From assembly GCF_004916905.1 (NCBI RefSeq), contig NZ_SDLV01000003.1, forward strand, positions 186,001-250,000: 64,000 nucleotides of DNA, written 5' to 3'. The DNA comes from Chryseobacterium candidae (GTDB taxonomy: Bacteria > Bacteroidota > Bacteroidia > Flavobacteriales > Weeksellaceae). Positions 35,183 to 45,134 of this stretch are shown piece after piece (within the stretch, counting starts at the first letter, position 1; each line of letters opens with the position of its first letter). A model generated the notes under the pieces. That model did no database searches. It was given only the letters and a program-made list of their open reading frames with translations, and had not been told where the DNA came from. The position numbers and the translations under genes were made by a program.

Positions 35183-36020
35183 AATCAGTGTACTTATCGC
35201 CAACTATAATAATGGCCATTTTTTTGAAAAATGCTACCAAAGTTTAGTTGCTCAGACAGAAACAGACTGGGAAGCGGTAATTTTGGATGATGGCTCTACT
35301 GATGATTCTCTTGAAGTCATAAAAAAAATCATAGGTAACGATTCCCGGTTTAAAATCAATCAGAGTGATAAAAACAGGGGAATCGGATATACAAAAAGAA
35401 GATTAATAGAGCTTGCTGAAGCAGAAATATGTGGTTTTTTAGATCCTGATGACGGGTTAACAACTCATGCTTTGGAAGTTGTTTTAAAGGCACATTCTGA
35501 ATATCCCGAAGTGGGTTTGGTGTATTCAAACTTTATCCGTTGTGATCAGTACCTCAACCCTCAGTCTGTACACAAAGCAAAACAAATTACAGAACTGGAT
35601 CAATCCTACTATAATTTCAATGCAGAAATTTCACATTTTGTAACCTTTAAAAAGAAAATATACGAGAAGACATCAGGCATTGATCCTTTTTTGAAAATTG
35701 CTGAAGATAAAGACTGGTATATGAAAATGTGTGAGATAGCTCCTGTTAAATATATTGATGAAGATCTATATTTATACAGAATTCATGATACTGGTATTTC
35801 TACTACTAAAAATGCTGAGAAAGCACTGTTCTGGCACTGGGTAGCACTGATAAAAATGGCAGAAAGAAGAAACATCAGTGTCGAAGATCTTTTTCTTCAA
35901 AGCTATGTTCCAAAAAATAAATATGAACATGCGCTCAACCAATTGAATCATGTAAAAAATTCAAGATGGGCAAAACTGGGAAATAAAATTGGGTTATTTA
36001 AAATCTTTAAAAAACTCTAA
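35175..36020 (+). CDS. Glycosyltransferase family 2
   Basis: A 281-residue GT-A enzyme with VLIANYNNGHFFEKCYQSL, the nucleotide-binding LDDGSTDDS and the metal-binding FLDPDDG motif. The C-terminal KIAEDKDWYMKMCEIAPVKY holds the catalytic ED pair. It is a clear paralog of the GT2 encoded at 45754, including CDQ after the DxD domain and RIHDTGIS near the end. The sugar donor is unknown. Confidence 0.92.
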   Translation: MSKISVLIANYNNGHFFEKCYQSLVAQTETDWEAVILDDGSTDDSLEVIKKIIGNDSRFKINQSDKNRGIGYTKRRLIELAEAEICGFLDPDDGLTTHALEVVLKAHSEYPEVGLVYSNFIRCDQYLNPQSVHKAKQITELDQSYYNFNAEISHFVTFKKKIYEKTSGIDPFLKIAEDKDWYMKMCEIAPVKYIDEDLYLYRIHDTGISTTKNAEKALFWHWVALIKMAERRNISVEDLFLQSYVPKNKYEHALNQLNHVKNSRWAKLGNKIGLFKIFKKL

Positions 36021-36086
36021 AATCTATTGATCCCGTTGAAAGATTTAAAAGATATACAACTAACATCTTAAGTATACAAGAAGCAT

Positions 36087-36755
36087 ATGATTATTGGTAA
36101 TGGAATTCTGGCAAACGCCGTAAGACTTTATGATAAAGAAGATGTTATTTTTTTTGCATCAGGAGTTTCCAATTCGTTGGAAAAAAATCCAGCTGAATTT
36201 GAAAGAGAAATATCTCTCATGAAATTGATGATCAGCCAGTATCCAGATAAAAAGATGATCTATTTCTCCACATGCAGTATTTACGATCCCAGTAAAACTG
36301 ACAGCCCTTACGTATTGCATAAACTCGCTATTGAAAACGTAATTACTGAGCACTGTGCGAGCTATATCATTTTCAGGGTAGGAAATGCTGTAGGCCGGGG
36401 AGGAAATCCCAATACACTGATCAATTTTCTCAAAAATTCAATTTTGTCTGAAAATAAACTGACAATCCACAGTAATGCAAGAAGGATTCTGATTGGAACA
36501 GATGACATTGCCTCATTTGTTGGAAAATACATGAAAAATTTCAACAATGAGATTGTTAATCTCGCCTATCCCTACCAATATGCGCTACCTGAGATCTTAA
36601 CTCAGCTGGAAGATCATCTAGCCAAAAATGCGACTTATGAAAGTATAAATGAAGGTTCTTTTTATAATATAGAATTCAACAGCCTTACAAAAGATTTTTT
36701 CGCTGGCTGGTCACCTGATGAATATTTAAAAAAGCTTTATACATCCTATTTGTAA
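36087..36755 (+). CDS. Short NAD(P)-dependent epimerase/dehydratase-like SDR protein
   Basis: The 222-residue protein is a reduced extended SDR. The N-terminal MIIGNGILANAV stands for the dinucleotide-binding glycine motif; YFSTCSIYDPSKTDSPYVLH follows the strand-4 Ser and has a Tyr-x3-Lys-like YVLHK; YIIFRVGNAVGRGGNPNTL resembles the substrate-loop region. It is much shorter than usual epimerases (about 300). A role in a nucleotide-sugar step is plausible but not shown. There is a 66-nt gap before it and a 168-nt gap after it, unlike the overlapping genes upstream. Confidence 0.72.
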   Translation: MIIGNGILANAVRLYDKEDVIFFASGVSNSLEKNPAEFEREISLMKLMISQYPDKKMIYFSTCSIYDPSKTDSPYVLHKLAIENVITEHCASYIIFRVGNAVGRGGNPNTLINFLKNSILSENKLTIHSNARRILIGTDDIASFVGKYMKNFNNEIVNLAYPYQYALPEILTQLEDHLAKNATYESINEGSFYNIEFNSLTKDFFAGWSPDEYLKKLYTSYL

Positions 36756-36923
36756 GTGATAATACCATAAAATATGATGTATCCCGTTCTGTATCCGAAA
36801 AAATAATGTTGTACCTTCGGCCAGAAAAATTCAGTGATCATCAGCCTAACAAAAGCAGTGTATATGACTGCCAGTTTATGATCAATTGAAGTATAAAAAA
36901 CACATTAAACCTACTGAATAAAA

Positions 36924-37838
36924 ATGAAAATGAATCCCAAAATATCCGTAATTGTTCCCTGCTATAAACAGGCTCGTTTTTTAGATGAGTCTTTGCAGTC
37001 TGTACTGGACCAAACCTATAAAAATTGGGAATGCATTATTGTCAATGACGGATCGCCTGATAATACTGACGAAGTAGCTGATAAATGGGTAAAAAAAGAC
37101 AACCGCTTCAAATACCTCTATAAAGAAAATGGTGGATTATCTTCTGCAAGAAATGCAGCTTTGAAAATCGTTACCGGAGATTATATCCAGTTTTTAGATT
37201 CTGATGATATCTTAGTTGAAACCAAGTTTTCAGATTCATTAAATTTGATACAAGACCAAGAAGCAATAGTAGTGTCAGACTTTTGTTTATTTGATGATTC
37301 CGATAAACAAAAATTATTACCTCCTTTTTGCAAGCTGTCTCAAGATTTGCTGAATTTCGAATCTATTTTATATCAATGGGATTTTACATTCACAATTCCT
37401 ATTCATTGTGGAATTTTTCCAAAATCTCTTTTTGAAACTATTCATTTTAATGAAAATTTAAAAGCAAAAGAAGACTGGCTTTTATGGATTCAAATTGCAC
37501 AAAAAAATATTAATTTTATTTATTTAAATGCTCCTCTGGCTTTGTATAGAAAACATGCAAGGAGTATGTCCCGAGATAGAAAACATATGATTTTATATCA
37601 AATGCTGTTCTATAATGAAGCTGAAAAAGTGATTTCAAATTCTGATTTCAATAAATTACTCCTAAAGCATTTAGATGTTAATTATAATAAAGTCAACGAA
37701 CTGACCATTGAGATAAGAAATCTAAAAGAATCAAAAACTTTTAAACTCTTTTTATTTTTAAAAAAAGTGATTAAAAATATGGGGTTATTAAATTTGTCTA
37801 AAACATTATTAAATTTAACATTGAAGTTTAGGAGATAA
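36924..37838 (+). CDS. Glycosyltransferase family 2
   Basis: The 304-residue enzyme has the GT-A motifs VPCYKQARFLDESLQSVLDQ, VNDGSPDNTD, GGLSSARNAAL and FLDSDDI, then KEDWLLWIQIA with the ED pair near the catalytic base. The C-terminal tail is lysine-rich. An ATG two codons later (36930) would also work as start. It is followed by a degenerate glycosyltransferase-like remnant. Low GC suggests acquisition with neighbouring genes. Confidence 0.92.
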   Translation: MKMNPKISVIVPCYKQARFLDESLQSVLDQTYKNWECIIVNDGSPDNTDEVADKWVKKDNRFKYLYKENGGLSSARNAALKIVTGDYIQFLDSDDILVETKFSDSLNLIQDQEAIVVSDFCLFDDSDKQKLLPPFCKLSQDLLNFESILYQWDFTFTIPIHCGIFPKSLFETIHFNENLKAKEDWLLWIQIAQKNINFIYLNAPLALYRKHARSMSRDRKHMILYQMLFYNEAEKVISNSDFNKLLLKHLDVNYNKVNELTIEIRNLKESKTFKLFLFLKKVIKNMGLLNLSKTLLNLTLKFRR

Positions 37839-37849
37839 ATTTCATTTAT

Positions 37850-37987
37850 AAAAGATACAACACAGTTAAATTAGTATTGAGCGCAATTTGACTCTATGGA
37901 GAATTTTGTTATGATTCTAGTTTTGAAATTATTGTTGCAGGTAATTCTGAAGAATTCTTACAAAGTAATACAAGACTAAGAAAATAA
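37850..37987 (+). pseudogene. Possible remnant of a GT2 glycosyltransferase N-terminus
   Basis: One frame reads KRYNTVKLVLSAI, then a stop (37889-37891), then LYGEFCYDSSFEIIVAGNSEEF and ends at 37987. The two halves are reminiscent of the NRY---L---L-SI and -FEIIVV-- segments at the start of GT2 enzymes. The segment lies between two glycosyltransferase genes in a 227-nt gap that has no other function. The similarity is judged by eye and short, so this is tentative. Confidence 0.3.
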
Positions 37988-38065
37988 AAATTATCAATCT
38001 CCGGAAAGTACATTATTTTTTACAATATACTAAGACATTTCAACAACTTTTACTTCCAAAATCCT

Positions 38066-39097
38066 ATGAATATAGCCTTCACAATCTGCTCCAATAACTA
38101 TTTAGCACAAGCTAAAGTTTTAAGAAATTCTATTAATAAATATGGCGAAAACTTCAAATTTGTAATAGGATTGTGCGATGAAAAATCTGATGAAATAGAT
38201 TATAGTTCTTTCCAATGTGAAATTGTAGAAATGAAAGACATTGGAATAAAAAATTTTGATGACTTATGGATGAAATATGATATCATAGAATTCAATACCT
38301 CCGTGAAAGCATCCTTTTTCAAGTACTTATTATCAAAAAATCCAAATACAGAATTTATATATTACTTCGATCCGGATATTGAAATACTTGATCAGTTATC
38401 TATCCTAAATGCAGAATTTGAAAATAATGTAGATATTTTGCTCACCCCACATATTCTAAGCTCTATTCCACTGGATGGCTACAAACCAGTAGAAAACACT
38501 TTTCTTAATTTTGGCATATATAATCTGGGGTTTATCGGGCTAAGGGGTTATTCTGAAAATGCAAAAAACCTCCTGGATTGGTGGGAAGAAAGATTGTTAT
38601 CTCTTTGCTATAACCAGCCAGAAAAAGGGCTATTTGTAGATCAGATCTGGATGAACTTTTCCCCTATTTTTTTTAAAAAGGTGAAAGTTCTCAATAAAAT
38701 GGGCTACAATGCCGCTCCATGGAATTTGCATGAAAGAATAGGATTGATAGCTGCAGAAAACAATAAATATCTTATGCCAGACAATTCTCCTCTGGTGTTT
38801 TATCATTTTTCAAATTTTAAATATAAAAATCCCGAAACTTTAGCTAAATACTATGACCGATATTCTTTGGAAAATTCAAATTCATTGAAAAAACTATATC
38901 AAAATTATTATCAAAAGATCATTGAAAATGATATTGAACGAATCTCGAAAATAGATTGCAAATATGTAATTTTGAAAAATGATTTACCTAAAAAAAGCAA
39001 ATCATTTTATGAAATTTTGAAATCAAACTTCAATAATTTATTAAAAATAATTTATTACAAAATCCGTTACAACTACAATTATGAACCAAAACTCTAA
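38066..39097 (+). CDS. Probable glycosyltransferase with DxD motif (GT8-like)
   Basis: The 343-residue protein begins MNIAFTICSNNYLAQAKVL, the first strand of a GT-A fold, and has FIYYFDPDIEILDQL, where DPD is a metal-binding DxD motif. FGIYNLGFIGLRGYSENAKN and GLFVDQIWMNFSP follow, as in GT8-related enzymes where the acceptor loop lies after a conserved DQ. The tail is lysine-rich. The donor is unknown. Its 3' end overlaps fcl by 17 nt. Confidence 0.78.
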   Translation: MNIAFTICSNNYLAQAKVLRNSINKYGENFKFVIGLCDEKSDEIDYSSFQCEIVEMKDIGIKNFDDLWMKYDIIEFNTSVKASFFKYLLSKNPNTEFIYYFDPDIEILDQLSILNAEFENNVDILLTPHILSSIPLDGYKPVENTFLNFGIYNLGFIGLRGYSENAKNLLDWWEERLLSLCYNQPEKGLFVDQIWMNFSPIFFKKVKVLNKMGYNAAPWNLHERIGLIAAENNKYLMPDNSPLVFYHFSNFKYKNPETLAKYYDRYSLENSNSLKKLYQNYYQKIIENDIERISKIDCKYVILKNDLPKKSKSFYEILKSNFNNLLKIIYYKIRYNYNYEPKL

Positions 39098-40007
39098 AAT
39101 ATACATTGCCGGACATAGAGGTATGGTGGGAAGTGCCATTTTAAGAAACTTAACTTCAAATGGCTTTCACAATATTATTACTAAAACCTCAGACGAATTA
39201 GACCTTACAGATCAAAAAAACGTACAAACATTTTTTGAAACTGAAAAACCGGAGTATGTCTTTCTTGCGGCAGCCAAAGTAGGAGGTATTCATGCTAATA
39301 ACACATATCGTGCAGATTTTCTTTATAAAAATCTTATGATTGAGGCTAATGTGATTCATCAAAGTTATATACAGGGAGTAAAGAAACTGCTTTTTTTAGG
39401 TTCCAGCTGTATATATCCGAAGCTCGCACCTCAACCTTTAAAAGAAGAATACTTATTGAGTGGATTTTTAGAACAGACCAATGAGCCTTATGCCATAGCA
39501 AAAATTGCAGGAATAAAAATGTGTGATGCCTACAGAAGTCAGTATGATTGCAATTTCATTTCCGCAATGCCAACTAACCTCTATGGCCCTAATGATAACT
39601 ACGACCTAAATAACTCTCATGTTTTACCCGCTATGCTCAGGAAGTTTTTTGAAGCTAAACAAAACAAAGCAGAGGAAGTAATATTATGGGGTGACGGAAG
39701 TCCTTTTAGAGAATTTTTACATGTAGATGATCTTGCAAAAGCATGTGTATTTTTAATGAATAATTACAATGAAAGTGGTCATATAAATATAGGTTCATCC
39801 AAGGAAATCTCTATATCAGAACTGGCCAAACAGATTAAAGATATTACACAATATGAAGGAAATATAGTATGGGATACAGAAAAACCCAATGGCACTCCTA
39901 GAAAATTAATGGACTCCTCTAAAATTAATTCTATGGGATGGTATCCTGATATATCTTTAGAAGATGGAATAAAACAAGTTTACAGAGAAAAATTTATAAA
40001 CAAATGA
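39081..40007 (+). CDS. fcl: GDP-L-fucose synthase
   Basis: This bifunctional epimerase/reductase turns GDP-4-keto-6-deoxymannose into GDP-L-fucose with NADPH. The 308-residue SDR has [15 protein letters not shown] near residue 8, [35 protein letters not shown] (catalytic Ser and Cys) and [15 protein letters not shown] with the catalytic Tyr and Lys. It lies upstream of gmd, which overlaps it by 4 nt, so the pathway order is reversed relative to gene order. Fucose is thus one likely sugar in the glycan. Confidence 0.95.
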   Translation: MNQNSKIYIAGHRGMVGSAILRNLTSNGFHNIITKTSDELDLTDQKNVQTFFETEKPEYVFLAAAKVGGIHANNTYRADFLYKNLMIEANVIHQSYIQGVKKLLFLGSSCIYPKLAPQPLKEEYLLSGFLEQTNEPYAIAKIAGIKMCDAYRSQYDCNFISAMPTNLYGPNDNYDLNNSHVLPAMLRKFFEAKQNKAEEVILWGDGSPFREFLHVDDLAKACVFLMNNYNESGHINIGSSKEISISELAKQIKDITQYEGNIVWDTEKPNGTPRKLMDSSKINSMGWYPDISLEDGIKQVYREKFINK

Positions 40008-41080
40008 TGAAAAAAGCACTTATTACAGGAATTACAGGACAAGATGGCTCTTATCTTGCCGAACTGCTTTTAGAAAAAGGCTATGAAGTTCATGGTGTAA
40101 AACGAAGAGCCTCCTCTTTTAATACTCAAAGAATTGATCATCTATACCTGGATCAACATGAGCATAATGTAAATTTCAAATTACACTACGGAGACCTTAC
40201 AGACTCTACCAATATCATCAGAATTATACAAGAGGTACAACCAGACGAAATCTATAATCTTGGTGCAATGAGCCATGTGAAAGTAAGTTTTGACATGCCC
40301 GAATATGTAGCAAATGTAGATGGTCTAGGTACACTCCGTTTATTAGAAGCCATTAGAATTTTAGGCCTAACTCATAAGACTAAAATTTACCAAGCTTCTA
40401 CCTCAGAATTATATGGCGGACTACCTTCCAATAAAAATGAAAAAGGATTTTATGATGAAAACTCTCCTTTCTATCCTCGTTCTCCTTATGGTGCCGCAAA
40501 AATTTATGGTTTTTGGATAACAAAAAATTACAGAGAAGCATATGGAATGTTTGCCTGCAATGGTATTTTATTCAATCATGAATCTCCCAGAAGAGGGGAA
40601 ACTTTTGTTACCCGAAAAATAACTATGGCAGTAGCCAATATAGCCAAAAACAAACAAGACTGCTTATATCTGGGGAATTTAAATGCTCAAAGAGATTGGG
40701 GACATGCTAAAGATTATGTAGAAGGAATGTGGAGAATACTGCAACAAGATAAACCAGAAGATTTTGTTCTAGCGACAGGAGAAACTACTATGGTAAGGGA
40801 TTTTCTTAGTATGGCTTTTGAAGAAGTAGGAATAGAACTGGTTTTTGAAGGAAGTCAGGCAAATGAAATTGCTAAAGTATCACGTTGTAATAATCCAAAT
40901 TACCAACTGCCATTAGGTAAAACAGTTGTAAAAGTAGATCCTAATTATTACCGTCCCACAGAAGTTGATCTACTAATTGGCGACCCTACAAAAGCAAAAA
41001 CTATTCTCGGCTGGCAACCACAGTACACCGTAAAATCTCTTTGTAAAGAAATGATTGAAAATGATTTAAAAATAATGTAA
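40004..41080 (+). CDS. gmd: GDP-mannose 4,6-dehydratase
   Basis: Gmd makes GDP-4-keto-6-deoxymannose from GDP-mannose, the substrate of Fcl. The 358-residue protein shows [44 protein letters not shown] (Thr and Glu of the active site) and [14 protein letters not shown] (Tyr-x3-Lys). [17 protein letters not shown] is a strong Gmd signature. The start has two ATG codons in tandem and overlaps fcl by 4 nt. Its last codons form one arm of a 19-bp inverted repeat that ends the transcript. Confidence 0.96.
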   Translation: MMKKALITGITGQDGSYLAELLLEKGYEVHGVKRRASSFNTQRIDHLYLDQHEHNVNFKLHYGDLTDSTNIIRIIQEVQPDEIYNLGAMSHVKVSFDMPEYVANVDGLGTLRLLEAIRILGLTHKTKIYQASTSELYGGLPSNKNEKGFYDENSPFYPRSPYGAAKIYGFWITKNYREAYGMFACNGILFNHESPRRGETFVTRKITMAVANIAKNKQDCLYLGNLNAQRDWGHAKDYVEGMWRILQQDKPEDFVLATGETTMVRDFLSMAFEEVGIELVFEGSQANEIAKVSRCNNPNYQLPLGKTVVKVDPNYYRPTEVDLLIGDPTKAKTILGWQPQYTVKSLCKEMIENDLKIM

Positions 41081-41099
41081 TTTTTAAATCATTTTCAAT
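41054..41099 (+). terminator. Long hairpin overlapping the 3' end of gmd
   Basis: A perfect 19-bp inverted repeat (41054-41072 and 41081-41099) with an 8-nt loop contains the last gmd codons and the stop codon in arm and loop. The stem is AT-rich and the right arm begins with five T. It looks like a transcript end or a 3' mRNA-stabilising hairpin. Confidence 0.6.
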
Positions 41100-41113
41100 G
41101 ATACAATATCATT

Positions 41114-41121
41114 TTACTTTG
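41114..41121 (+). promoter_or_regulatory. Possible -7 promoter element before the GT2 at 41163
   Basis: TTACTTTG lies just after the gmd hairpin and differs from TAnnTTTG at one position. It would restart transcription for the downstream genes. The -33 region has no TTG, and the exact position may be off by one or two bases. Confidence 0.3.
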
Positions 41122-41162
41122 CAAAAAACAAACAGATATTTACCAAAAAAATATTCAAAAAC

Positions 41163-41987
41163 ATGCTCAATAATTCCATTACAATCATAACGATAAACTT
41201 CAATAACCGAAATGGTTTACAAAAAACCCTGGATAGTGTATTTCGGCAAACCAATAAAGATTTTCAATATATAGTAATTGATGGTGGAAGTTCTGACGGA
41301 AGCAAAGAACTTATAGAAAGTAATCAATCCAAAATAAACTATTGGGTAAGTGAACCTGATAAAGGGATTTATCATGCGATGAACAAAGGAATTGCAAAAG
41401 CGACTGGAGAATATCTTCTTTTTCTGAACAGTGGAGATGAACTGCTAAATGAATCAGTTATAGAAAAAGTAACTCCATTACTGCACACAGATGATATTAT
41501 CTCCGGTAATTTAATCGTAGATGAAGAAAATCAAGATGTTCTTAGGCCTACTAAAGAAAATATTTCGTTTTTAGATTTAATTGAAGAAACAATTTGGCAT
41601 CCCAGTACATTTATAAAAAGAAGTGCTTTTGAAAAAGCAGGTCTCTATGATGAAAATTTGAGAATTTGTTCAGATTGGAAATGGTTTTTAATTTCTATTT
41701 TCAAATACAATTGTACTTACAGACCTATTGAACAATCTATATCCCGCTTTTATAAGGATGGTATCAGTTCCGATCCCAAATCACAATCTCTGAGAAAAGA
41801 AGAAAGAAGAAAAACACTGGTAGAAAATTTTCATTTTTCTGAATTCCAGACGGAAGAATTAATCGATAAAATTAATTTATATTTTAGCGCAAAGAACTCT
41901 TTAGACAAAATAGACAAATTGAAAAAATCAAGGTTATTAAAATTTTTATATCGAATAGGTCTATTTAAAAACTATAAATATCTTTAA
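41163..41987 (+). CDS. Glycosyltransferase family 2 (WcaA/WcaE-like)
   Basis: The 274-residue enzyme shows TINFNNRNGLQKTLDSVF, VIDGGSSDGSKELIE, YWVSEPDKGIYHAMNKGIAK and FLNSGDEL. The EPDKGIYHAMNKG stretch and the NSGD form of the metal motif are typical of the WcaE-like subgroup of GT2. HPSTFIKRSAFEKAGLYDE follows. It is followed by an acyltransferase after 29 nt. Given the neighbours gmd and fcl it could be a fucosyltransferase, but this is only context. Confidence 0.92.
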   Translation: MLNNSITIITINFNNRNGLQKTLDSVFRQTNKDFQYIVIDGGSSDGSKELIESNQSKINYWVSEPDKGIYHAMNKGIAKATGEYLLFLNSGDELLNESVIEKVTPLLHTDDIISGNLIVDEENQDVLRPTKENISFLDLIEETIWHPSTFIKRSAFEKAGLYDENLRICSDWKWFLISIFKYNCTYRPIEQSISRFYKDGISSDPKSQSLRKEERRKTLVENFHFSEFQTEELIDKINLYFSAKNSLDKIDKLKKSRLLKFLYRIGLFKNYKYL

Positions 41988-42016
41988 CTTTTTAGAGATA
42001 GGATTTTTCATCTGTT

Positions 42017-43015
42017 ATGAAGCTTAATAATATTCAGATTTTAAGAGGAATTTCAGCATTATTAGTATGCTGTTTTCACTTCCGTGATACTATTAACTTC
42101 CCTGGTTCAGCGATTGGAGATATTTTGTTCAAGAAAGGAAGCATAGGGGTTCCTGTCTTTTTTATCATCAGTGGTTTTATCATGGCTTTCACTACTCAAA
42201 AAATAAATTTCAGCACAAATTCTTTTCAGCAGATTACCTTATTTTACAAAAGAAGGGTAATCAGAATTGTTCCGTTGTATTATCTATTGACACTGGCGGC
42301 AATGATACCGGGAGGAAGTTTTCTGCTTTATTTTTATGGAGACGGGCTTTATGAACTTACCCATTCCTTATTATTTCTTCCTACCAGGAAGGGATTCCCA
42401 GTACTTTTTCTGGGCTGGTCCCTAAATTTTGAAATGTTCTTTTATTTAATATTTGGGCTATCATTATTTTTTAAAGAAAAAAGGTATTATTTCATCGTAG
42501 TTTTTTTCATTCTTACTACCATTTTGGGATATTCTATACATTTTGACAGTCCTTATCTGAAAATGGTCACCAATTCTCTCAATCTTTATTTTGTTGTAGG
42601 AATTATCTTTGCTCTCTTACTGAACAAACATACGGTTTCAAAGAAATGGGCGGCAATAGTTTCTGTAATAGGAATAACCTCATTTATACTTGTTTTACTC
42701 AGTATCATTCCTATTGGCAATGATTGGGTAAAACTGGCAATCATCTCCACGTTTGTTTTTTCTTTTCTGACTTTTGATTATGTTTTCCATTTTGAGGGAA
42801 ACAAATTCTTAATATTTCTGGGAGATATTTCCTATTCATTGTACCTATCACATCCATTTGTAGAAATTGTTTTAAAAAGATTTAAAATTGAAGGTTATCT
42901 AAACATTCCTTTTTTTCTTCTTAAAATTGTTTTAGTTATTATTGTAGCCTCTCTTCTGTACTATTTTATAGAGAAAAGAGTTACCCATTATTTAAAAATT
43001 AAATTAAAAGCATAA
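42017..43015 (+). CDS. Acyltransferase family 3 membrane protein (O-acetyltransferase-like)
   Basis: The 332-residue inner-membrane protein has about ten hydrophobic helices. NIQILRGISALLVCCFHFRD at the N-terminus carries the family arginine and histidine, and GVPVFFIISGFIMAF and GWSLNFEMFFYLIFGL are the other AT3 signatures. Such proteins O-acetylate sugars of O-antigen or exopolysaccharide using acetyl groups from the cytosol. It precedes a GT2 gene by 9 nt. Confidence 0.92.
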   Translation: MKLNNIQILRGISALLVCCFHFRDTINFPGSAIGDILFKKGSIGVPVFFIISGFIMAFTTQKINFSTNSFQQITLFYKRRVIRIVPLYYLLTLAAMIPGGSFLLYFYGDGLYELTHSLLFLPTRKGFPVLFLGWSLNFEMFFYLIFGLSLFFKEKRYYFIVVFFILTTILGYSIHFDSPYLKMVTNSLNLYFVVGIIFALLLNKHTVSKKWAAIVSVIGITSFILVLLSIIPIGNDWVKLAIISTFVFSFLTFDYVFHFEGNKFLIFLGDISYSLYLSHPFVEIVLKRFKIEGYLNIPFFLLKIVLVIIVASLLYYFIEKRVTHYLKIKLKA

Positions 43016-43024
43016 TTCGAAAAA

Positions 43025-43963
43025 ATGAAAATTTCAGTCATCATTCCCGTCTATAACGCTGAAAAATATGTTTCTCAAGCCGTTGAGTCTGCTCTTCAAT
43101 TCGAAGAAGTATATGAAGTAGTACTGGTAGAAGACAAATCTCCGGACAATGCCCTGCAGGTTTGCCGGGAACTCGCTGAAAAATATGACCGAGTAAAACT
43201 CTATCAGCATCCTGATAAAGGAAATCACGGAGCAGGTGCCAGCAGAAATTTAGGAATGGAAAAGGCAGAAGGAGATTTTATTGCTTTCCTTGATGCGGAT
43301 GACTACTATCTTCCTAACCGTTTTGATGCAGAAAAAAAGCTTTTCATCAATCATGAAGTAGATGGAGTGTATGGTGCTATAGGGGTTCATTATTATTCTG
43401 AAAAGGCAAAAGAACAGTATTATAAGGTTTTTGGAGACCGCCTCACTACAGTGTATAAAGAACATCCTCCTAAAGACGTGTTCCCGGGACAGCTTAATAT
43501 GAGGGGAACTTTCGGACTTTTCAGTATTGATGCCCTGACGATCCGTAAAAGTTCTTTACAGCATATGGAGTACTTTTTCAAAACCCATTTAAAGCTTCAC
43601 CAGGACACTGAATTCTTATTCAGACTCTCCTACTATCTGAATCTGTATCCGGGAATTCTTGACAAAGCCGTAGCCGTGAGAGGTGTTCATGAGAATAACA
43701 GAATTACCAAAGTAGATTCAGGAGAAGTAAAACCGGCTTCCACACGGGTTGTATTATGGAAGGAAGTGAACTATTGGGCAGAAAATGAAAATAGTATTCC
43801 TGAAGATATCAAACTTCACATCAAACGTGTATACAGAAGTTTTCAGATAGCCAATGCTCCACTTCTGAAAAAATGGGGAATGATCACAAAGTATCTGTTT
43901 ACGGATTATAAAAGCATACGCTCAGGGCTGTACAATATCAATTTCAGAAATGATCTGTTCTGA
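43025..43963 (+). CDS. Glycosyltransferase family 2
   Basis: The 312-residue enzyme has VIIPVYNAEKYVSQAVESAL, VEDKSPDNALQVC, KGNHGAGASRNLGMEKAEGD and FLDADDYYLPNRF. HQDTEFLFRLSYYLNLYPG follows near the catalytic base. Base composition is closer to the genome than that of the AT-rich 27-39 kb genes. It converges with the minus-strand acyltransferase. Confidence 0.92.
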   Translation: MKISVIIPVYNAEKYVSQAVESALQFEEVYEVVLVEDKSPDNALQVCRELAEKYDRVKLYQHPDKGNHGAGASRNLGMEKAEGDFIAFLDADDYYLPNRFDAEKKLFINHEVDGVYGAIGVHYYSEKAKEQYYKVFGDRLTTVYKEHPPKDVFPGQLNMRGTFGLFSIDALTIRKSSLQHMEYFFKTHLKLHQDTEFLFRLSYYLNLYPGILDKAVAVRGVHENNRITKVDSGEVKPASTRVVLWKEVNYWAENENSIPEDIKLHIKRVYRSFQIANAPLLKKWGMITKYLFTDYKSIRSGLYNINFRNDLF

Positions 43964-44011
43964 TTATACTCTTAAACTAAACATGTAGTTTAAAAAACCT
44001 TCATCCGGATA

Positions 44012-45046
44012 TTAGTGTTTTGCAAAATGAATCTTTCTTAAAAGATTGCGCATCGGCTTTTCTATCAACTGATAAAAGATTGCGGAACTCAACAGCATTA
44101 CGAGAATGTAAATCAAAAATACCAGATCAATACTGAATCTGTAATCCCTCCATTTTAAAAACTCCCTTACAAGATAAAGCACAGGAATATGGGTGATGTA
44201 TATACCATAGCTTATTTCTCCCAGATATTCCAGTGGTTTCAATGAAAAGAACCTTGTAACCCTGCCATTATTAGCAGAGATAAGAAAAATTGCAGGAACA
44301 AAAAATAATGCCATCAAACCATTATGATAGAAAAGCGGGACAAACATCAGGGAAAGAAGGATCAGTAAAAAGACTGCGATAACGTGGTAATCATAATTTT
44401 TCTGCCTGTAATTTTTCACAAAATATAATCCTGCAAGATTTCCGATCAGGAATTCATTAAGATGCCAGAAAGGGAAATAATACAGAAACTCATGGCTTTT
44501 GGTATGAGGCCCTTCATAAGCTCCATACACCGGGTAAAGATTAGAAAACACCTGAGTAATTAGCCAAAGACCAATGGCAAATCCCCAGATCATTTTGTTT
44601 TTCCTGACATAAAAATAATTATACAAGACCGGAAAAAGCAGATAAAAAAAGAACTCTACGGAAATCGACCATCCCGGAAAATTCAGAATCATTGCTTCTC
44701 CGGGTATCCAGCTCTGAATGCCCAATCCATATAGAATCAGCTTACACCAATCGAACATCTCATATCTTGTCATAAAATAGAGCAAAAGACCAAGCATATA
44801 AAGTGGATAGATCCTGGCAAACCTGTTTTTATAAAATTCCAGGCAATCAATTTTATCTTTCTTATGATAAGCAATAATCATAATAAATCCTGAAAGGATA
44901 AAGAAATAGCTTACACCGACATTGGCCCTCAAAAAAAGATTGGAAATGTAATCTATCTTATATAAAAACAGATCTTTATTGAAATGAGAAATAACAATTG
45001 CCATTGCAGCAACAAATCGGGTAAATGTAATCTGACTTATTTTCAC
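44012..45046 (-). CDS. Acyltransferase family 3 membrane protein
   Basis: The 344-residue inner-membrane protein opens with ITFTRFVAAMAIVISHFNKD, the AT3 arginine/histidine segment, followed by GVSYFFILSGFIMIIAYHKK, FYKNRFARIYPLYMLGLLLY and GWSISVEFFFYLLFPVLY. It probably O-acylates a sugar of the exported glycan. It is one of few minus-strand genes in the locus and has a -7 element of its own. Its sequence is distinct from the AT3 at 42017, so it is not a recent duplicate. Confidence 0.92.
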   Translation of the reverse strand: MKISQITFTRFVAAMAIVISHFNKDLFLYKIDYISNLFLRANVGVSYFFILSGFIMIIAYHKKDKIDCLEFYKNRFARIYPLYMLGLLLYFMTRYEMFDWCKLILYGLGIQSWIPGEAMILNFPGWSISVEFFFYLLFPVLYNYFYVRKNKMIWGFAIGLWLITQVFSNLYPVYGAYEGPHTKSHEFLYYFPFWHLNEFLIGNLAGLYFVKNYRQKNYDYHVIAVFLLILLSLMFVPLFYHNGLMALFFVPAIFLISANNGRVTRFFSLKPLEYLGEISYGIYITHIPVLYLVREFLKWRDYRFSIDLVFLIYILVMLLSSAIFYQLIEKPMRNLLRKIHFAKH

Positions 45047-45134
45047 AGAACACAGGATGCTTTACTTTATCAAAACACAGCAACTACAACTCTGAAGGCT
45101 GTTTTATTTCGTATAAAGTATTAATTTTAAGGCA

